Assembly (NCBI RefSeq): GCF_040807025.1
Contig: NC_090942.1
Coordinates: 75,993,987 to 76,057,986 of the forward strand
Direction: 5' to 3'
DNA length: 64,000 nt
Source of the DNA: Struthio camelus
Lineage: Eukaryota > Chordata > Aves > Struthioniformes > Struthionidae
How positions within the stretch are numbered: position 1 is the stretch's first letter; every line of letters begins with the position of its first letter. Positions 37,011-51,874 of this stretch are shown here, one piece after another. The notes beneath the pieces were generated by a model, which was not told the DNA's origin, searched no databases, and saw only the letters and a program-made list of their open reading frames with translations. Position numbers and translations under genes: made by a program.

Positions 37011-38138
37011 ACACACCTTTTTTAGTGTTCTCTTCCTAGCAGTGGAAGACCAGATTCTATTTTTCTTTCTCTTACAGATTAACACACTGAAGGTGATAAC
37101 TGTACTCCCTTCACTTAACATTACTTGTTTGTGTTAGTAGAAGGTTACTCTTTTGACAGTGAAAACTCACGAATGGGCGTGAGAGGTAATAATGCCAATA
37201 ATAAAAAAGCTAATATTTTCAAAACTATCTGAATGTTCTTCAGGGGTACTTGGCGCTACTGCCAAATTACTATTTTTCAGTGCTGTCTCACTTGTGTTTT
37301 TGTGTAGTAGGGCATTGATAATTGACAAAAAATACCTTTTCTCTTCAGATTAAAATGGGCATTTGTTATCTAGAGTGCCACAAAAGTGTTACCAGAAGTC
37401 TTTCTACAAGTTTAAATGTCTAGTAACTAATTGTATCACAGTATATCGCGTAGGGCTAAACTGAGACATGCTTTTTCCTAGAGGCACACTTTTCTCCCCT
37501 GAGAATAGGGAGTATAGTTACAGACAAATTACTGCTCATGTTTCTTATAGGGGTTTTCTTGTTTTGTCTCTGGTTCGGAAGTGTTATTATTGCTGTGCTA
37601 ATGGCTTCTCTGAACCATCCAACCATCTAAATACGTCTGTAATTTTAAATATCTGCTTATTCCTGTCAGATAAAATAGTCAAAAGCAATGCTGGAGACCA
37701 AGTCTCAGTAGAAGTCAGCTTATCGGCACTTCTATGGACCAGCTACAGGCTTCCTGCGTTGGTGGCTTGTGGCATTTAGAGGCATTGCTGTGTCGTACAG
37801 ACTCTGCATATGGAGCAGGTGCTCTCCAGATCATAACAACTGACAAAATATATCATCTGAAGCAGTAGCAGAAACTGCAGTTGTTGCTGAAAGTGTTCAT
37901 TCCCTTGTCTGTCTGTTAGTTTTCTTGGAGGGTGGCTGGTGAACATCTGCAGATATTAAGCTGTCCATTGTGTTTCCAAACAATGAACATCTGTAGCTTC
38001 CAACAAGAGTCAAATCGGAGCATATGCAATTTGTCTCTGGCCTCCATCTCCAGGGCTGTGAGTTTCTTTGAGGGGGGTTGTTTGCTCGTGTACATGAAGC
38101 AGCAAGTCAGATGCTGTACGAAAGCAAATTTTCTATAA

Positions 38139-38144
38139 AATAAA
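38139..38144 (+). terminator. KCNJ8: candidate KCNJ8 poly(A) signal, distal
   Basis: TATAAAATAAAAAAGTG contains AATAAA, followed by T-rich GATTTATTCTGTCTCTTTG. It is an alternative end for a long 3' UTR. Confidence 0.35.
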
Positions 38145-39759
38145 AAAGTGCCAACAATGATTTATTCTGTCTCTTTGATTTCCCCCCTCATATCTTTATC
38201 CTTTTTTCCTTCTGTTCTGCCTTCATTCTTCTCTACACTTAATTCTTCTTCTCTCCAAGCCTTTTCCAGGGTTCCTTTGGGTAGTGTTTTGGTATTATTT
38301 CAATAATCTCTCAGTATTCCAGCTGAGTCCTGTTTCCACAACCCTTTTCTCATTTCCCTCCGAAGCGCGTTTTCCCCTCCAATTTTTCTTTTTTCTCCTG
38401 TCTTTTTTTTGTTATTGTTTTTGTTTTACATCTAGCACACGCTCTTTCTTTCCCGCATTGATAGTACTGTGTTATTGATATCACTGGGCTAACACTAAGG
38501 TACCTCAGTCATATGCAAGCCTACTGAACAGCCATGCAAGACGGACCCTGACCAGAGATGCGTGTCATTAGTTTCATGTCTGCTTCTGCTTCAATCCTGC
38601 TCCCCGCTGGCTGCCCTCTGGGGTCCCCCCTCTCTGCGGTGGCAGACACGGCGTGCCCCCAGGTGGACACCATGCACAGTGGCAGTATACCCTAGGGGTG
38701 AGCTGGCGGGAGAGAGCAAATATCATCGTCCCAGCCCTCATCTCAGTGCAGTGGTCAAACAAAAGCCCCTTTCTTGAGAGACTAGCGCCGTCATGGATGA
38801 GGCAGGCCTGAGGGAACAGCCTGGGTGAGTTGATGGGCCGCAGAAAGTGGCAGGGAGATTTTGGGGGCCAGCCATGAAGGATGGGTTTCAGCCGTGCCTT
38901 CACAGCCTGGGACCTGCTGAGAGGAGATGAGGTGGCCCCACTGCATTTCAAAATGTTTAATTACTTATTCTTCCCAACAACTTTACCCACAGAGAGGGGC
39001 TTTATTTGAAATGTGAAGTCTTCTGTGTTTAAACTGGACCATCAGGTTAAAAATTATGAATGAGATTTGGACCAAATAGTGCTGACAGTTACATTCTGGC
39101 ACCCATGTCCGGATGTGAACACACAAGATTTTCAAAAATGTTGAGCATCCAGCAGCTATATTTGAAGCCTGTTCTTTTAAAGGTCTCGTTAGTGTCCTAC
39201 ATGATAGTTTGGAAGCATAACTTGAATTGTCTGACTACTCTCCCTTCACACATCTCTGAATTATTTGCGTCTCTTCTGTTATCATCCCCTAGTAACATGG
39301 TGTAACACAAAGCGACTTCTCTGAGGTTGCTTATTCTGTGCATTTAATATGCACCAGGTCTTTGAACAGCCCATCAGGAAGATCTCCCTGTTGTTAGTGT
39401 GGCCTTCAGTAGGGAGCAAAACTATTTACAAAGAGTAGAAAAGTGATTATAAAATCCTTTCAGGACAGATGTAATGTCTGGGACTGCATCTTACTTTTTC
39501 TGTCTAGCCTTAACTTAAAGAATTTCTCTGTTTTAAATAGAAACAGACAGGGAGAGCCTTTGCCTAGGACATTCACAGTTACCATCGTGAAGACATAAGG
39601 AGCAAACAAACACAGAGTTTACGAGGGGTATACAGTTTAATGCTTCAAGGTTTAAGCCAACCTCTGAGTAATTGAATTTGGAGGAAATTCTCTCTGTTGG
39701 CAGGTTATTCTGTAACTGTCACCTTCAGGTTTTCTTGCACTATCTTTTAAAACATCTGG

Positions 39760-40060
39760 TGCGAGCCACTGTCAGGAATAGGCTCACGGAGCGGCTGGGC
39801 CATGGCACGGAGCCAGGCGGGTAAATCGGGCGGCTCGACTGCGGCCAGAGGGGCTGGCAAGCTGCTTGCTCACGTGCTTCTCCTTCCATCTGCTCTGGGA
39901 TAACGTCCTCAATGTTTCCCAGCAATCGCTGCGTGCCGGGGAGCCCAGGCGGCTGCGGAGGATCACCAGGTCGCGCAGTGGGTGCCGAATGCCCCGGAGG
40001 CTGCTCGGGGGCCTCCAAGTCCGGCTCCAGGGAGCCCTAAGGGGAATGTATTCATGCGTC
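39760..40060. other. isolated CpG-rich patch
   Basis: Some 20 CpG dinucleotides in about 300 bp, including TCGGGCGGCTCGACTGCGGC, in a CpG-poor setting. No exon, Kozak-context start or known repeat is recognised on either strand. It could be an orphan CpG island, a decayed retrocopy or a GC-rich repeat. Confidence 0.4.
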
Positions 40061-43000
40061 ACGTATTCAATAGGCCTTTGCCTTAACACTACATCTTACT
40101 GTAGTCTGTCAGGTCATTTCAGAGGCACGGCACATGACTTATCTCACAGCTGTCTTGAATGTGTTTCACAGAAGCGCAGCACCTTATTCAGTGTCACATA
40201 AAGTTCAGGCAAGGCCTTATGCTTTCGCTTTTCCATCTGGAAAGCTGTATTCACAAGCCATTCTTGCTGACTGAAAAAAACGTTGCTAATTTTGCCTATC
40301 TTTTCTTCCTTCAGAAGCTAAGATTGAGGATGTTTTGTGAAACCAGTTTCCAAGCTGTCTAGCGATTATTATTAGCAAATGATTGTTGATGCAAGCTGGA
40401 AAAGTAGTTGGTACAAGACCAGAAAGGAACTTTAACTGGAGAAAAACATTAGATATCGTGTGATGAAAGGAACAAACCTTTCAATATTTCTGACAAATGA
40501 TATTCTCTGAGGAGCCTGATATTTTCAAAGCCTTGGTAAGGTTTGGAAGGCACCATCGAGCAGTAAATTACGTCCTGCTAACCTCTGATTTTGTGCTGTG
40601 CTATCATTGGCAACATGGCACAGTGTCCCATAAGTCTCTCCTGGAGGCGCTGGGGGTTTGCGGAGAGCTGGGAGGAAGCTGAGGCCAGGAGCATTGACTC
40701 CTGTCTATCGCTGGTTATGCGGGACTGCCGCGTCCAGTCTCCAAGGGGGCTGGTGCTGAGGCTCACGGACCCAGCCCCATGCTCGAGAAACCCACTCACA
40801 ACCGCATGGTAGTGAACTGTTCCCAGGGACGACCAGAAGAGGTGCGCTCCCCTGAGCTGTTTTGATAGCACCCTTAAAGGAAGGCATCATTCCTCATAAG
40901 CACACCAAGCAGACAGGGAAAATCCTTGCTGCATTCAGCGGATGGGTGGGAAAAAGTGAAATGGTAGAGCAAATCCCCCCTCCCGTGCTTTCCTCATCTG
41001 GAGTGTTTGCATAGCCAGGTTAGAGTTAACTTTTTCCCCTCTAAATACGTATGTTAAAATATATTATCCATGTATGTATGTTTACGTCACATCCAGACTA
41101 ATCTAAGCTGATAGGCAAGAATTTCTAATACTCCTAGAATATTAATAATGCTTCTCCTCCCTATCTTTCTGAATCATGCTTCCTATTTCCCTTTAAGAAT
41201 TCTTTGAACTTGAAAAAAAAAAGATTTCTCATGTGATAACTGGCCAGTAAGATAATATGTGTTCCCACATTCCTTTATTGGACAATGTAGAGAGATTTAC
41301 CCTGCAGAGACAAGATCGATGCTGTCCAAGAGAAACAACCACTGAGATTTAGGTACTTTCAGTTAGAACATATCACCAGTGGGCTTAGATTAAAACAAAT
41401 CTTTAAGCACGCTAAATATTCAGGAGGTTTCTAGCTGAAAGGTCTCCTTTCAAACCACTGATGAATAATCAGTTAACAGTGAAGGGATATGTTGGAACCA
41501 TCAAGCCATACTACAGCAGAAGAAAGATAGAAGTCATGCAAAGAGATTTTTCAAGGAAATGTTTCAGTGATTTTTCAAGGAAAGCTTTGTCCATACTTTA
41601 GTTCATGCTATCAATAATTTAAACATTTTGGTTAGTAAATATTCAAAGAGACAGATAAAGAAGTGATGGATTCTCTCCTCACATGTAACAAACGTTTAGC
41701 ATTTTTTTTATTTCTTTTTTCTCTACTCTAGAAAAGAGTTGATCCAATTGAAGATGTTGTCTCTGCCCAAAAGCCTTGCATAGCTTTCTAGAGAACATGC
41801 ACTTGTCCAGACAATTTTTTCTGGGCTCAGTACAGGGGTAGTTGTGAATGATGCCACAATGTATGCTATTCAGAAGGTCAGACGGAAAGATCCTTTCTGG
41901 CCTCCAAACTGTTGACTAGAGGGAGTTAATGAGTTTTGGTCAAGGGAAAGGCTTCCTCTGATTCAAGTCTTAAATTAAGCTCTCACTGAGGAAACACACG
42001 TGAGAAACAAACTCAGGGTTAGGTATCACCAAACTGGTGATTTATTTTGACAAACACATTTCAGTGCTGATTACTGATCCTTCAAACAATAATAACAAAT
42101 GCCCTTGTGGATAATTTGTAAAAATTATCATGTCTTATCATTATGGACATTCTTTTTGCTTCCCACTGCTGTTAAACTTCAGCTTAGTAGCAAGGCTGAG
42201 GAAGCTGGCTTCTGTGTGGGCCAAAGTGAAATTATCATCTTTTTGGTTTTACAATCGGAGTTCTACGGTGAGGGTTGTGCAGAAGTTGAGGCACGACATT
42301 GGAGTGACTGCAAAGGGCTGTCAGGGTTTGGGGCTCTGTATGTTCATTACCCAGGGGGCATCCCTGCTCTCCTCAAGTGCTATTTTTGTAACCACAATAG
42401 CCATGAAAATTAGTTGCATCCTTCCATGGCCCAGCCTCATTATTCTTCAGGGTGTATTTTTTAATGTTACGTCTTTGATTTTGGGTGATCTGGGTTGGTC
42501 TGTCAAGATGTGACTGCTTCTGCTGAGTGTCATAACTTTTAGATTCAGCCAAGTCCAGAATTTAAAACAAAATTGAAGGGTTGCAACACTCACTTAATGA
42601 ATGAAACATGGATGAGTTTCAGGGAGAGCAAGTGATGATTATCTGTCCCTTGGGTGGTCACTTTTACACCTCACAGCGTTAGAGAAATATATTAAATAAT
42701 AAAGGGCCTTCTATGCTCAGCCTTGTCCAATGTTTCTAAATTATGATATAAACAGACACTATTCCTGGCAGATCAGATTAAATTGTTTGTGATGTGTTAT
42801 TTTTTCCATATACAAAATCCCACCGTATTGTCTAAATCTTTGGTGTTAAATTCAGAGAGTAATAAGATTTCTGAAGCAGATCTCTCCTTGTAGTTAGCTA
42901 TTTTGTACTGCCTCTAGACCAACAGAAAAGATGGAATGCAAGTCAGAATAAGCTTTTGGAAATATTTAATTTAAGCTAATTTTAAAGACATTAATATCCT

Positions 43001-43664
43001 TCGATTATATTGGTATTAAGTATGTCATTAGCAGTCTTTTTTTTTCCATTGCAGACAACAGTCTCTTCAAATATGAATTCAGATATTCTAATTAAAGATA
43101 AACACTGAAAGACAATAAGCAAAGAGTTCACATTTTGACAAACTGCCTGGCTACAGCAAGATTGCTTATGAAATAGCGTTGTTTCTTTGAAGGTTTACAA
43201 TAAACTGTGCTGCAGAGGCCAAGTTTTTCAGTGTGTCCTTTTCCAAGGATAAAAAAGAAAAGCCTTTCACAATCCAGCTTATTATGGAACATTTTGATAA
43301 ATGACCCTGAGCAAATATACTGCTGGACATGACCACATTTATTACTAAGGTCCCATTCTCTACTGCACTTAAATCCATGGTCCATTTTAAAGCACAGCTG
43401 TCCCATCACTGGGAGCATAAGGCCACTTCCAATGTTAACCTCAGGTTCAGTGGAGCGGGTGAGGGACAAGTGCAAGGCCGGGGAGCATGGGCAACGAGCA
43501 CAGACGGGGCCATGCAGCAGCCATGTGCAGTCAGCAATCAGCCGTCGTCTAAGCCGGCTTACAACTAAACTGCAAAAAATTGGCCTGATCTGCCCCTGCT
43601 TAGTTAAATCAATTCAGCCCCTCTTATGGATGTGGGAAACATTAATTTAGCTATATATTTTTAT

Positions 43665-43768
43665 ACATATATATATGTATACACACACACACATACACAC
43701 ACACACATACACACACACACATGTACACATACACATACGTACACCTATATACATATATATATATATAT
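43665..43768. repeat. compound (TA)n/(CA)n microsatellite
   Basis: ATACATATATATATG, then several CA runs separated by CATA, then TATACATATATATATATATA. Alternating purine-pyrimidine throughout. Confidence 0.95.
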
Positions 43769-45579
43769 CCTCACTGCCTATAGGCAGCTAATTCCCATAG
43801 GATTTCATGTTAATGCATTGTTCAATCACAGCCTAAATTACAAAAGCCAGCTTGATGAAGAAAGTCAAAATATGTCCTTCACGAGAAGCACGCGGGACTA
43901 AAATGCCGTGTAATTAGATGATCGTTTGAGGCCATGAAGCAGCCACCAGCAACGGAGCCCCCGACACTTGCTTGTGCCTCTTTTGTGAATGAACGCTTTC
44001 AACACGGGGCTGTGAACCCGCACTGCTCCTCCAAGCAAAAGTGGGCCCTCTTCTCTAGGGTTTTTCCTTGTTTCAGTCCTAATAAATGTTTTACCCCTGT
44101 TTAATTAAACTTGGAAAGAGCGCAGCCCAATCATGCAAACAAAGCAAGCAAACCTATCAGCCAACCTCCTAAAACATTTCATCGTGATAGTTCAAAACCT
44201 CTCACATTCATAAGTAGTGGAAAATGCTAGGTTTAAAATGAAAAGCATTAAAGTACCAAGGGCTATGCTGGACATTGCTTTCAGTGGCGTTTGGAAAAGG
44301 TCCAGAGCTAGTACTGTTCAGTTATATGAATTACTAAAGTAATGCCATGAAACTGGAGAAACTAAAAGTTAAGAAGAATATAAAAGAAGATTTCCTGAGT
44401 GTGCACTGAATGGTCAGCAGAACAGATCTCAAAGGAGAACTGGTAGAAACTTTACTAATGGGGATGTATAAAATGGGACCAAATGCATACATGTACAGGT
44501 TGTAATAGTTCAGGAAGGAAACATGTAAACTCTGTTAACTGGAGTTTTCTCATTTCACACGTCAACATCCAAACATTCGTTTACTGACGAACTGCTAACA
44601 ACGTCCACAAAACAGAAAGAACATCTTAAAGCAGATAGCTGCATTATGTAATGCAAATCACACAGCTAGCAGCAAATGGTAACTCTTCAGGGTCTTTCAA
44701 CATAAATACATTTGTATATATTACTACATTCTTTCCTATTCCACTTTGAGTACAGGTCTATTAATATATCAGTAGATTCCCTACACTTAAATTCTCTTTG
44801 TTTACAATATTAAATCAAAGGAGAAAAGCGTGTTTAACTTGCTATTTATATAAATAGAAGAGGTAAGTGTTTGTGCTGCCAGATTTGGCGGAGGGGATTC
44901 TCCAGTTTATTGTTACTTTGGATCTCCAGCCAATGGATTCCACTTGAAGCTTGATCTCGGGCCACACGCAAGAGTTTATTTATGTATCAAGAATCGTCAT
45001 ATCTCAGAGACCCTCTAATGTGCTTTTGAGAGGAAAAGCAAACCACTGTGAGGATCCATCCCTCTGGGATCCTCTCCCATCCAGGGCCTCGAACCCCTCA
45101 CTGACCTTTTAGCAAAGCTACCAGCTCCATCCATGCTGGCAGACGCTAAGGAAGGTCCAACGCAGTGGAGGACGTGTTTTTTGTTTGGGGGAACAGGCTG
45201 GGAAGGGGGAATTTTCATCCTTTTTAGGATAATCTATCAGTGATTAATGTGACATGGTGTCACAGGAGCAGCACTGGTTTTGAGACTGATTTTTGTTTGT
45301 AACTCTTTGCAATGCGTTGGTTTAGATTTCTGTCAAATGTTTCAGAGAGCTTCACGTGACCACTTTTCTCTCTGAAGTTTTCCAATTGACTTGCATATGC
45401 ATGCAGCGGTGGAGAAAGGCTGTTACATGCCAGTCTGCCATCTGGCCAGAAAATGGAACAGGATAGTTACAAAACAAGGCTTCTTTTTCTTCCCCCATTA
45501 GGATTTCCAGACACATTGTATGAGTACTTCAGAAATGTCATTTGGAGCATTACACTTGTGAAATAAACAGTAATTAAAA

Positions 45580-45609
45580 AGTGTGTGTGCAAGCGTGCAT
45601 GTGTGTGTT
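45580..45609. repeat. short imperfect (GT)n
   Basis: GTGTGTGTGCAAGCGTGCAT followed by GTGTGTGT. Confidence 0.85.
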
Positions 45610-48079
45610 AAACACAGATATACAGACTATTTATATTTTTTTCTCAATTTTTTTTTTTTTGGTGAGAAAGGAAGGATTGTTTTAGTTCAAACAGATTTCT
45701 GATCCCTTTGGAAAAACTTGCCCCTTGTAACTTGGTGCATGAAATGTCATCAAGAGGCAGCAGTAGTTCAAGTCAGTCAGCCAAACTGTTGTACCCGTTG
45801 ACCCATCTGCCCTGCAGCATCATTCACGGCACACATGCACACAAAGAGGATACAGACCTACCTTCCAAGGGATGAAATATTGATTAGCAAAGACATAATA
45901 GGATAACCAAGGAGTTTCATACAAAGAGGTGAGTTTTTAAAGACTTCTGAAGTTTTAAAATCATTTTTGAAGTTTTTAAAGCTCAATCTCAGTACACATC
46001 CACAGCCCCAGAGAGCCCCACTAGCACTCAGTGCCGGAGACGTGCTGTGGGTGCCTTACTGGGAGCTGCCCTCCCTTTTGGCAACACAGCGAGCAGGACA
46101 TGCGCTTTCGGTCACGAAAAGCCGTAGCGGCCGTGCAGCTACGTGCCTCCCCGTTCGCATCGAGGGAGATTCGGTTCCAGCTGGGCTGCATGTCGTGGCC
46201 ATGCGTACTTCACAGCAACAGCGAGGATCGGCCCCACATCCTCCTGCTTTCAAAAGCATATGTGCCTAATGTCTCCCCAGGGAAGGCTCCCTCCGAGCTG
46301 CCAGAAGCACAGTTCAAGGAACTGCGAAAGACAAATCAGATTCCTGATTCCCTTCCACGCCTTTTGCTCTTGCTAAACAACTGATAGTTGCACATAAAAG
46401 CTTTGCGCGCACTCTGAACCAGCATATTCCTTTGTGCATTAAAGACCTGGCTTCTCTGTAGTAAATAATGGATAGTGAATGTTGAACCAGTTCCTAGGAC
46501 ATTAGCTGAGTCACTACTTTGAATTAGCTTAATAAAGGGCTGCTGGGGAAAGCAAGCAGAATAAAACAATAATGGTAGGACAAGCCACCCTTCAGCATAC
46601 GTGGACATTTTTTTAAGAGATAATGGCAGGGCAAGAAGTCCTGGGATACTGGAGATCAAAATCCTGCAGCAGACTTGAAGAAACACATCACCCAAGGGAG
46701 GAGGAGACTGTTCCTCCAGGGAACCAGGCTAATGTGGGAAGCCACTGAAGAAATCAAGAGATAGTTGGCTTTAAGTAAAGCAGAAGTGACTTGTTTGTGG
46801 GTTTAAAATCATGTTTCTCTAAATGTCCTACTCTTTCTGATAAAGTAAACATGATTTTGGTTTATTTCAGATACAACTGATCAAAGACTTCAGAAAGCAA
46901 GATCCGCAGGTACTGGATTCCAGTTACTTTTCTGGTTGCCTAAGGAAGGTACCTGACAAAGTGTGAACTATTGAGTACCATTTGCTAATATGAATAAATA
47001 TGAACATAATTGCAACACTGAGGGTGCTGTTGCCCACTGAGATGGAGAAATATGACATCTAACGCCTAAGAGATTCATTGAAATCCTAAGCGGTTGGACA
47101 AGCTCTATACACTTGCTTAAATCTCCTCCAAATTAGGAAGGTTCTCAAGGAAACCTCTAAAGTAAAATCCATGCCTAAGTGTCCAGGGTCTGGGCAGGAA
47201 GAGCCCTCAAGAGCTAATGTGGGAAGTGGCAAGATGTCCAGAGCATAAATGCATCTGGAAGGGGACTTCTCCCAGCCCTGGAGCAGCCCTTCCTGGGCGG
47301 CATAGGAGCGTGTCTTCATGCACTGCAGAGCTGTTTAACCCTGAACTTACATACAGACAAAAATATCCTTGTTCAGAGGGTTTAGAGCAACCTGCACAGG
47401 TAATGCAAATGGCAGTAAGGTTCTAGCTGCATGTTCTGCATGCCTGTAGTGTCCATTCATTTCATTGTTTTGCATGTTAAAAAATGATTTTGTCTTCATT
47501 GTTGTTATGGTGTTATAGTAATGCCTAGAGCTTACAGGTTACTCCAGACTAATCCTTTCATATACAAATCACATACTCATAATATCTTGATAATAAAAAG
47601 TATAATCTCTGTTCAAAGCTTGTTAGAGTCAAAGGAAAACTGCTGTATATTTCAGCATAAAATCTCCATGCTGGGTAGAAACAGTCCGTTGGATCCCTCT
47701 CTGTTTGGAGAAAACTGTCTGGGCTTTCGTGTAAGGAGCAGCTATATCCACAGTAGTAATCCAGACTGATAAAGAGAGAAGGTATTTCATGAAAAAAAAA
47801 ATATACAAAAAAAGCATATTCCCTGAACTTCCATGCAAATTGTCAGCAAGGACTGTACTGTTTCAGGACTTTTTTTTCTAGCATTTTTTCCTGGTAAAAA
47901 AGGAAGATTATGGAGTAATAGGAAGCTTTTTTATATATCATGGTCCAGTGCTGTTTCTGAAAGAATTGCCTCCTTTCTGACAATAACAGAACACCAAATA
48001 CCGCAGGGTAGATTGTTGCTCTTGGAAATAACAAATTTGCTCCTCCACTGGTTTTTTCATATCAAAAGCTTCTGTTTCA

Positions 48080-48206
48080 GAAAGAGAGAGAGAGAGAGGA
48101 GAGAGAAAGAAAATGAAGGAAGGAAGAAAGAAAGAGAAAAAGAAAGAAAGAGAAAGAGGGAGAAAGGAAGAAAGAAAGAGAGAGAGAAAGAAAGAGAGAG
48201 AAGGGA
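48080..48206. repeat. GA/GAAA polypurine tract
   Basis: About 125 bp of almost pure purine: (GA)n passing into GAAA, GGAA and GAGAGA units on the + strand. It is the source of low-complexity open frames on both strands. Confidence 0.95.
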
Positions 48207-50555
48207 AATCATTAATGACTGAATGAAATCCAACTAACTTAAAAGGGAAATCCATTATTCCATTTAATAATATTTAAAAGACTTGTGAAAGAGAAGAAAA
48301 CTACAAGAAGGTTAAAAAGGTAAAAGTCTGAAACGTAGCGCTACTAAAAATATTTTAAATGATTGCATTTCTCTGAAATTATGCAACTCAAGGATTTTCC
48401 CTGTCAGAGTTTACTTTCACTGCATTTTTTCTTACTCTTCTTTTATTCACCACTTTTTAAATACAAGGTCTTTGATTACTTTAACCCTTGGCTCGTGTGA
48501 AGTAATCCAGCTATGAACTAAACTTACCATAACTGTCTATCAGCCCTGTCTTGAAGCTGATACTCCTGCCAGGTGCTGCACTGGTTAGCAATCAGGTCTG
48601 TTGAGTCTGGCCCCCAAACCCCTATGATCTCATGTATGCAAATGGGAATGGACAACAGGCCAGGGCTGAACTGGGGTTTCCAGAGCTCACTGCTCTACTT
48701 GACACCAAAACATAGCCAAAGTAGCCCAGCCAAGCTCCCTCTTGCTGAAAGAGGCACTGGGGGAGGGCAGACCCCTGTATATCCACTATTATAGGGCAGT
48801 TTTAGCCTTAAGCAAAAAGGAAAGAGCCTTGCAATTACATAATTACATGTACTACTTGACGTCAGGGAAAGAAAAATGGCTTCTTTCATCTGAGCAAAGG
48901 CCCACTAATCATTTGAGAAACAAAATGTCAAACAAGAAGCGTCTCCAGGGTACTGAGGATTCCCCAAGGAAGAAAGAGACATATTTCTCCTTAGGAGAAT
49001 TTCCCATCCACAGAAAGCAAGGCCATCACACATTTTACATAACAGAGAATTGAACTGAGCCCAGGAATAACAGACCAATTAAAACTTCTTTGTGTAGTTT
49101 CTTCTTCTTGCTATCTAGTTCATAAACCTGAAATGAAATATCTACAAACAGCATTTAATATGTCTCCCCACTTCCACCAGTGATATGGCTTTTTCTTTGC
49201 CATTTAAAGCAGAAGAGCTCTGTCTCAGGATTGCAATGCAGGATCTCATTGGAATCAAAACAAGACCACAGTCCACATGTCACTTTCTAATATGCATTGT
49301 CTGATTGGAAAGGAATTGGAAAACATGATGAGGCTGTAATAACTTAAAGGATAGGAGTCAGTTTGATGCTGAATTATCCTGCAGAGCATGTCCCTGAATA
49401 CAGGCGAAAGATACTCTGTTTAGTTCTCGGAGTATCATCCAAGATTGGGGTTGTCACAAAACTGGAGAAGCACCTAGAACCCCAGACCAGAAGCCCTATT
49501 TTGAGATAACTTCTCTTTACTGAGTGATAAATCCTTTACATGCTAAGGAGAAGGATAATTCTTGCTTTCTGAGTATAGTAAAACAAAGCCCTGGAAAATG
49601 ACTGCTCTCTTAAATAAGCCCCTTTTCTTTTCTCAGGCTAGTCAGAGCCTTTTGGTTACCCCCACCTACGCATGCACACCCCATCCTTTCCTCTGAATGT
49701 AACCAACTCTGCCCCACCCCGCTTCTCTCCTGGATCCCAAGAGGGCAACTGGGAGACAGCACAGGGCTCCTGCCCCTGAGGTGCTGCCTGGCTCAGGCCA
49801 GCCGCTTTTCTGGGGGCAAAGTGACCACAATGTCAAACCCAGCACCGGCAAGCTCCTCCGTTGCTTAGTCTGGCTAAAAAAATTCAGAAATATAATTCAT
49901 TTCCAAGAAACACTAAAAAAAAAATCTACTGAAAATCCATCCATAGCTTATAAGATAGCAGAGGTAAGTTTTAAATTCCATATCTAATCTCTTTCACTGT
50001 TCAGATTTCCAGGCTATGGGTTTTCTGAGTTTATTCTTCTCTGGGATAGGAATGTCTAATCATACTCAGAGTACTGTTGATCTTTAAATCTTCCTGGCGT
50101 AAAAGTTGACTGAAGATGGCAGACTTCTTTTTTAATCTGAAAACTCAATATAGGCTTTGACGTCCTAGTAAGAAGCTGCTGTGACTTTTTTTGTACTTTT
50201 GCTTCTATCTGAAATCACAGAAGTTGAGACGGAGAAATGTTTTAGGATTATCTTTCATTTAATTGCATCTTTCATTGGATTCACACCAAGGCTTGTCTGA
50301 AGATATGTTTATCACACCAGCTGAAATAGTCAAAGTCTTTCTGACAGAATGTAGGATAGGATGAAATTATAGACATAGGAATTCATTCTTGTTAGTAATC
50401 AAGCCTGGAGGCTCTTTACCAGACTGGCTTTACAAGCAATGGCAATGACAGTATAGAAATCCACAGACATACTTTCCTCAAACTGCCAAATTTTGGTGAA
50501 GGGGAAAATTGAAATTAATATTCTTTACTCTCTGTCTATATATCTACATACACAT

Positions 50556-50572
50556 GTACACACGCGCACACA

Positions 50573-50610
<38 letters not shown>

Positions 50611-50611
50611 T
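50556..50611. repeat. (CA)n with CACGCG interruptions
   Basis: CACGCGCACACACGCGCACA leads into an uninterrupted CA run of about 28 bases. Confidence 0.95.
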
Positions 50612-51830
50612 ATGTAGCCAAGGAACAGTTTAAGCAGTGAAGATGAATGGCTATGCCTCATTAGTCTTGCCCGCAGATCTTCTAAAAAGGGCAGTGGATT
50701 TTTTTCAGAAGCCTTTAAAAGATGGAGCCCAACTTGTGCTGCACTGTTGCCTGGATGGAAGAGGATAGAGAGCAGAGCAAAACTCATGTGAGGAATACAA
50801 CATATTCTCTCTGGTAGGACAGTATTAAGAAAAATGCCACTGAAACACTATGTTGTCCTTCGGTGATAAGGAACTATTAGATCATGCTTCATTGAGACGA
50901 TAAGGCAGATTACAGCATGTTTCCTGTTGTTCATCTGTCAGAAGGGCCGATCATTCACAAAACTTTAAGCTAAATTTTGCAATCTATTCTCTGAATTTCC
51001 CAGAAAATTTGTTATTCCTTAGTTAGTAATATGCTACAGTGCTATTCAGTTCTGTCACTGAAAGATGAGGAGATAGCGTTAAAATGAAACTCAGTTACCT
51101 TCCTAATACTTTCTGTCTCTGAGGCAAACAGAGCTATCCAGAGACGTATATTCAATAAACATGCCCATTATTTGGTTTGATGAAGAGAAAAATAGTGCTT
51201 GGAATTAAAAACTTCCCCCATTATTAAAGGTGTCTGGGAGCATCACATTCTTTAGCCTGTCACTTTGGGGAGTTCATTTCCACATAAATCAAATATTAAC
51301 CAGACAGGGTAAAACTGTTCTCACTGTTACAAAAGAGGCAGCTGGCCAGCTCATAAGAACTAAATCTCAGTTCCTCTGGGACATATGGAAATGGTCATTA
51401 CACGACAATATTTATTTATAAACACACTTGGCCTCTGTCAATTGGGCTTGAATATATAGAGGAATGGAGCTTATTAGTAAGATAAAGCTTTCCCATGACC
51501 TATAGAGGACTCTGCATAGGGACCACAGATGTTCTGTATTAGAAAAGCTGGAAAAATTATGTCAATGGCCATGAAAAGCTCAGTCTGAAAATAAGTAAAT
51601 AAATAAATAAGAGGTCACCAGCAAAGACAAGGTTAAGGACACTGGAAGATGGATCTTCCAGGATATTTAACCTTTATTTTTTTTATTTTGGTAGAACAGA
51701 TTCTGACTTTAACTACATGTGCCTCTTCTGAGCAACTCTGCTAAAGTTAATGGAATTATTCTTGATTGGTACTGGTGCAAATCCAGGCAGAATGTTACCT
51801 TTGCAGCAGCTATATCTGTTATGCAGGTGA

Positions 51831-51874
51831 ACACACACACACGCGCGTGCACACACACACACACACACACACAC
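51831..51874. repeat. (CA)n with CGCGCG core
   Basis: An (AC)6 run, ACGCGCGTGC, then a (CA) run of about 24 bases. Confidence 0.95.

Larger units (their letters stand above)
36204..38165 (+). other. KCNJ8: KCNJ8 3' UTR (extent uncertain)
   Basis: AT-rich sequence after the stop. Candidate AATAAA signals lie at 36396, 37005, 37200 and 38139. No open frame with recognisable similarity is seen. The UTR would be about 0.8 kb or 1.95 kb depending on which site is used. Confidence 0.6.

Noticed and set aside
47833..48255. Frames of 105-129 codons on both strands
   Set aside because: Low-complexity translation of the GA/GAAA tract.
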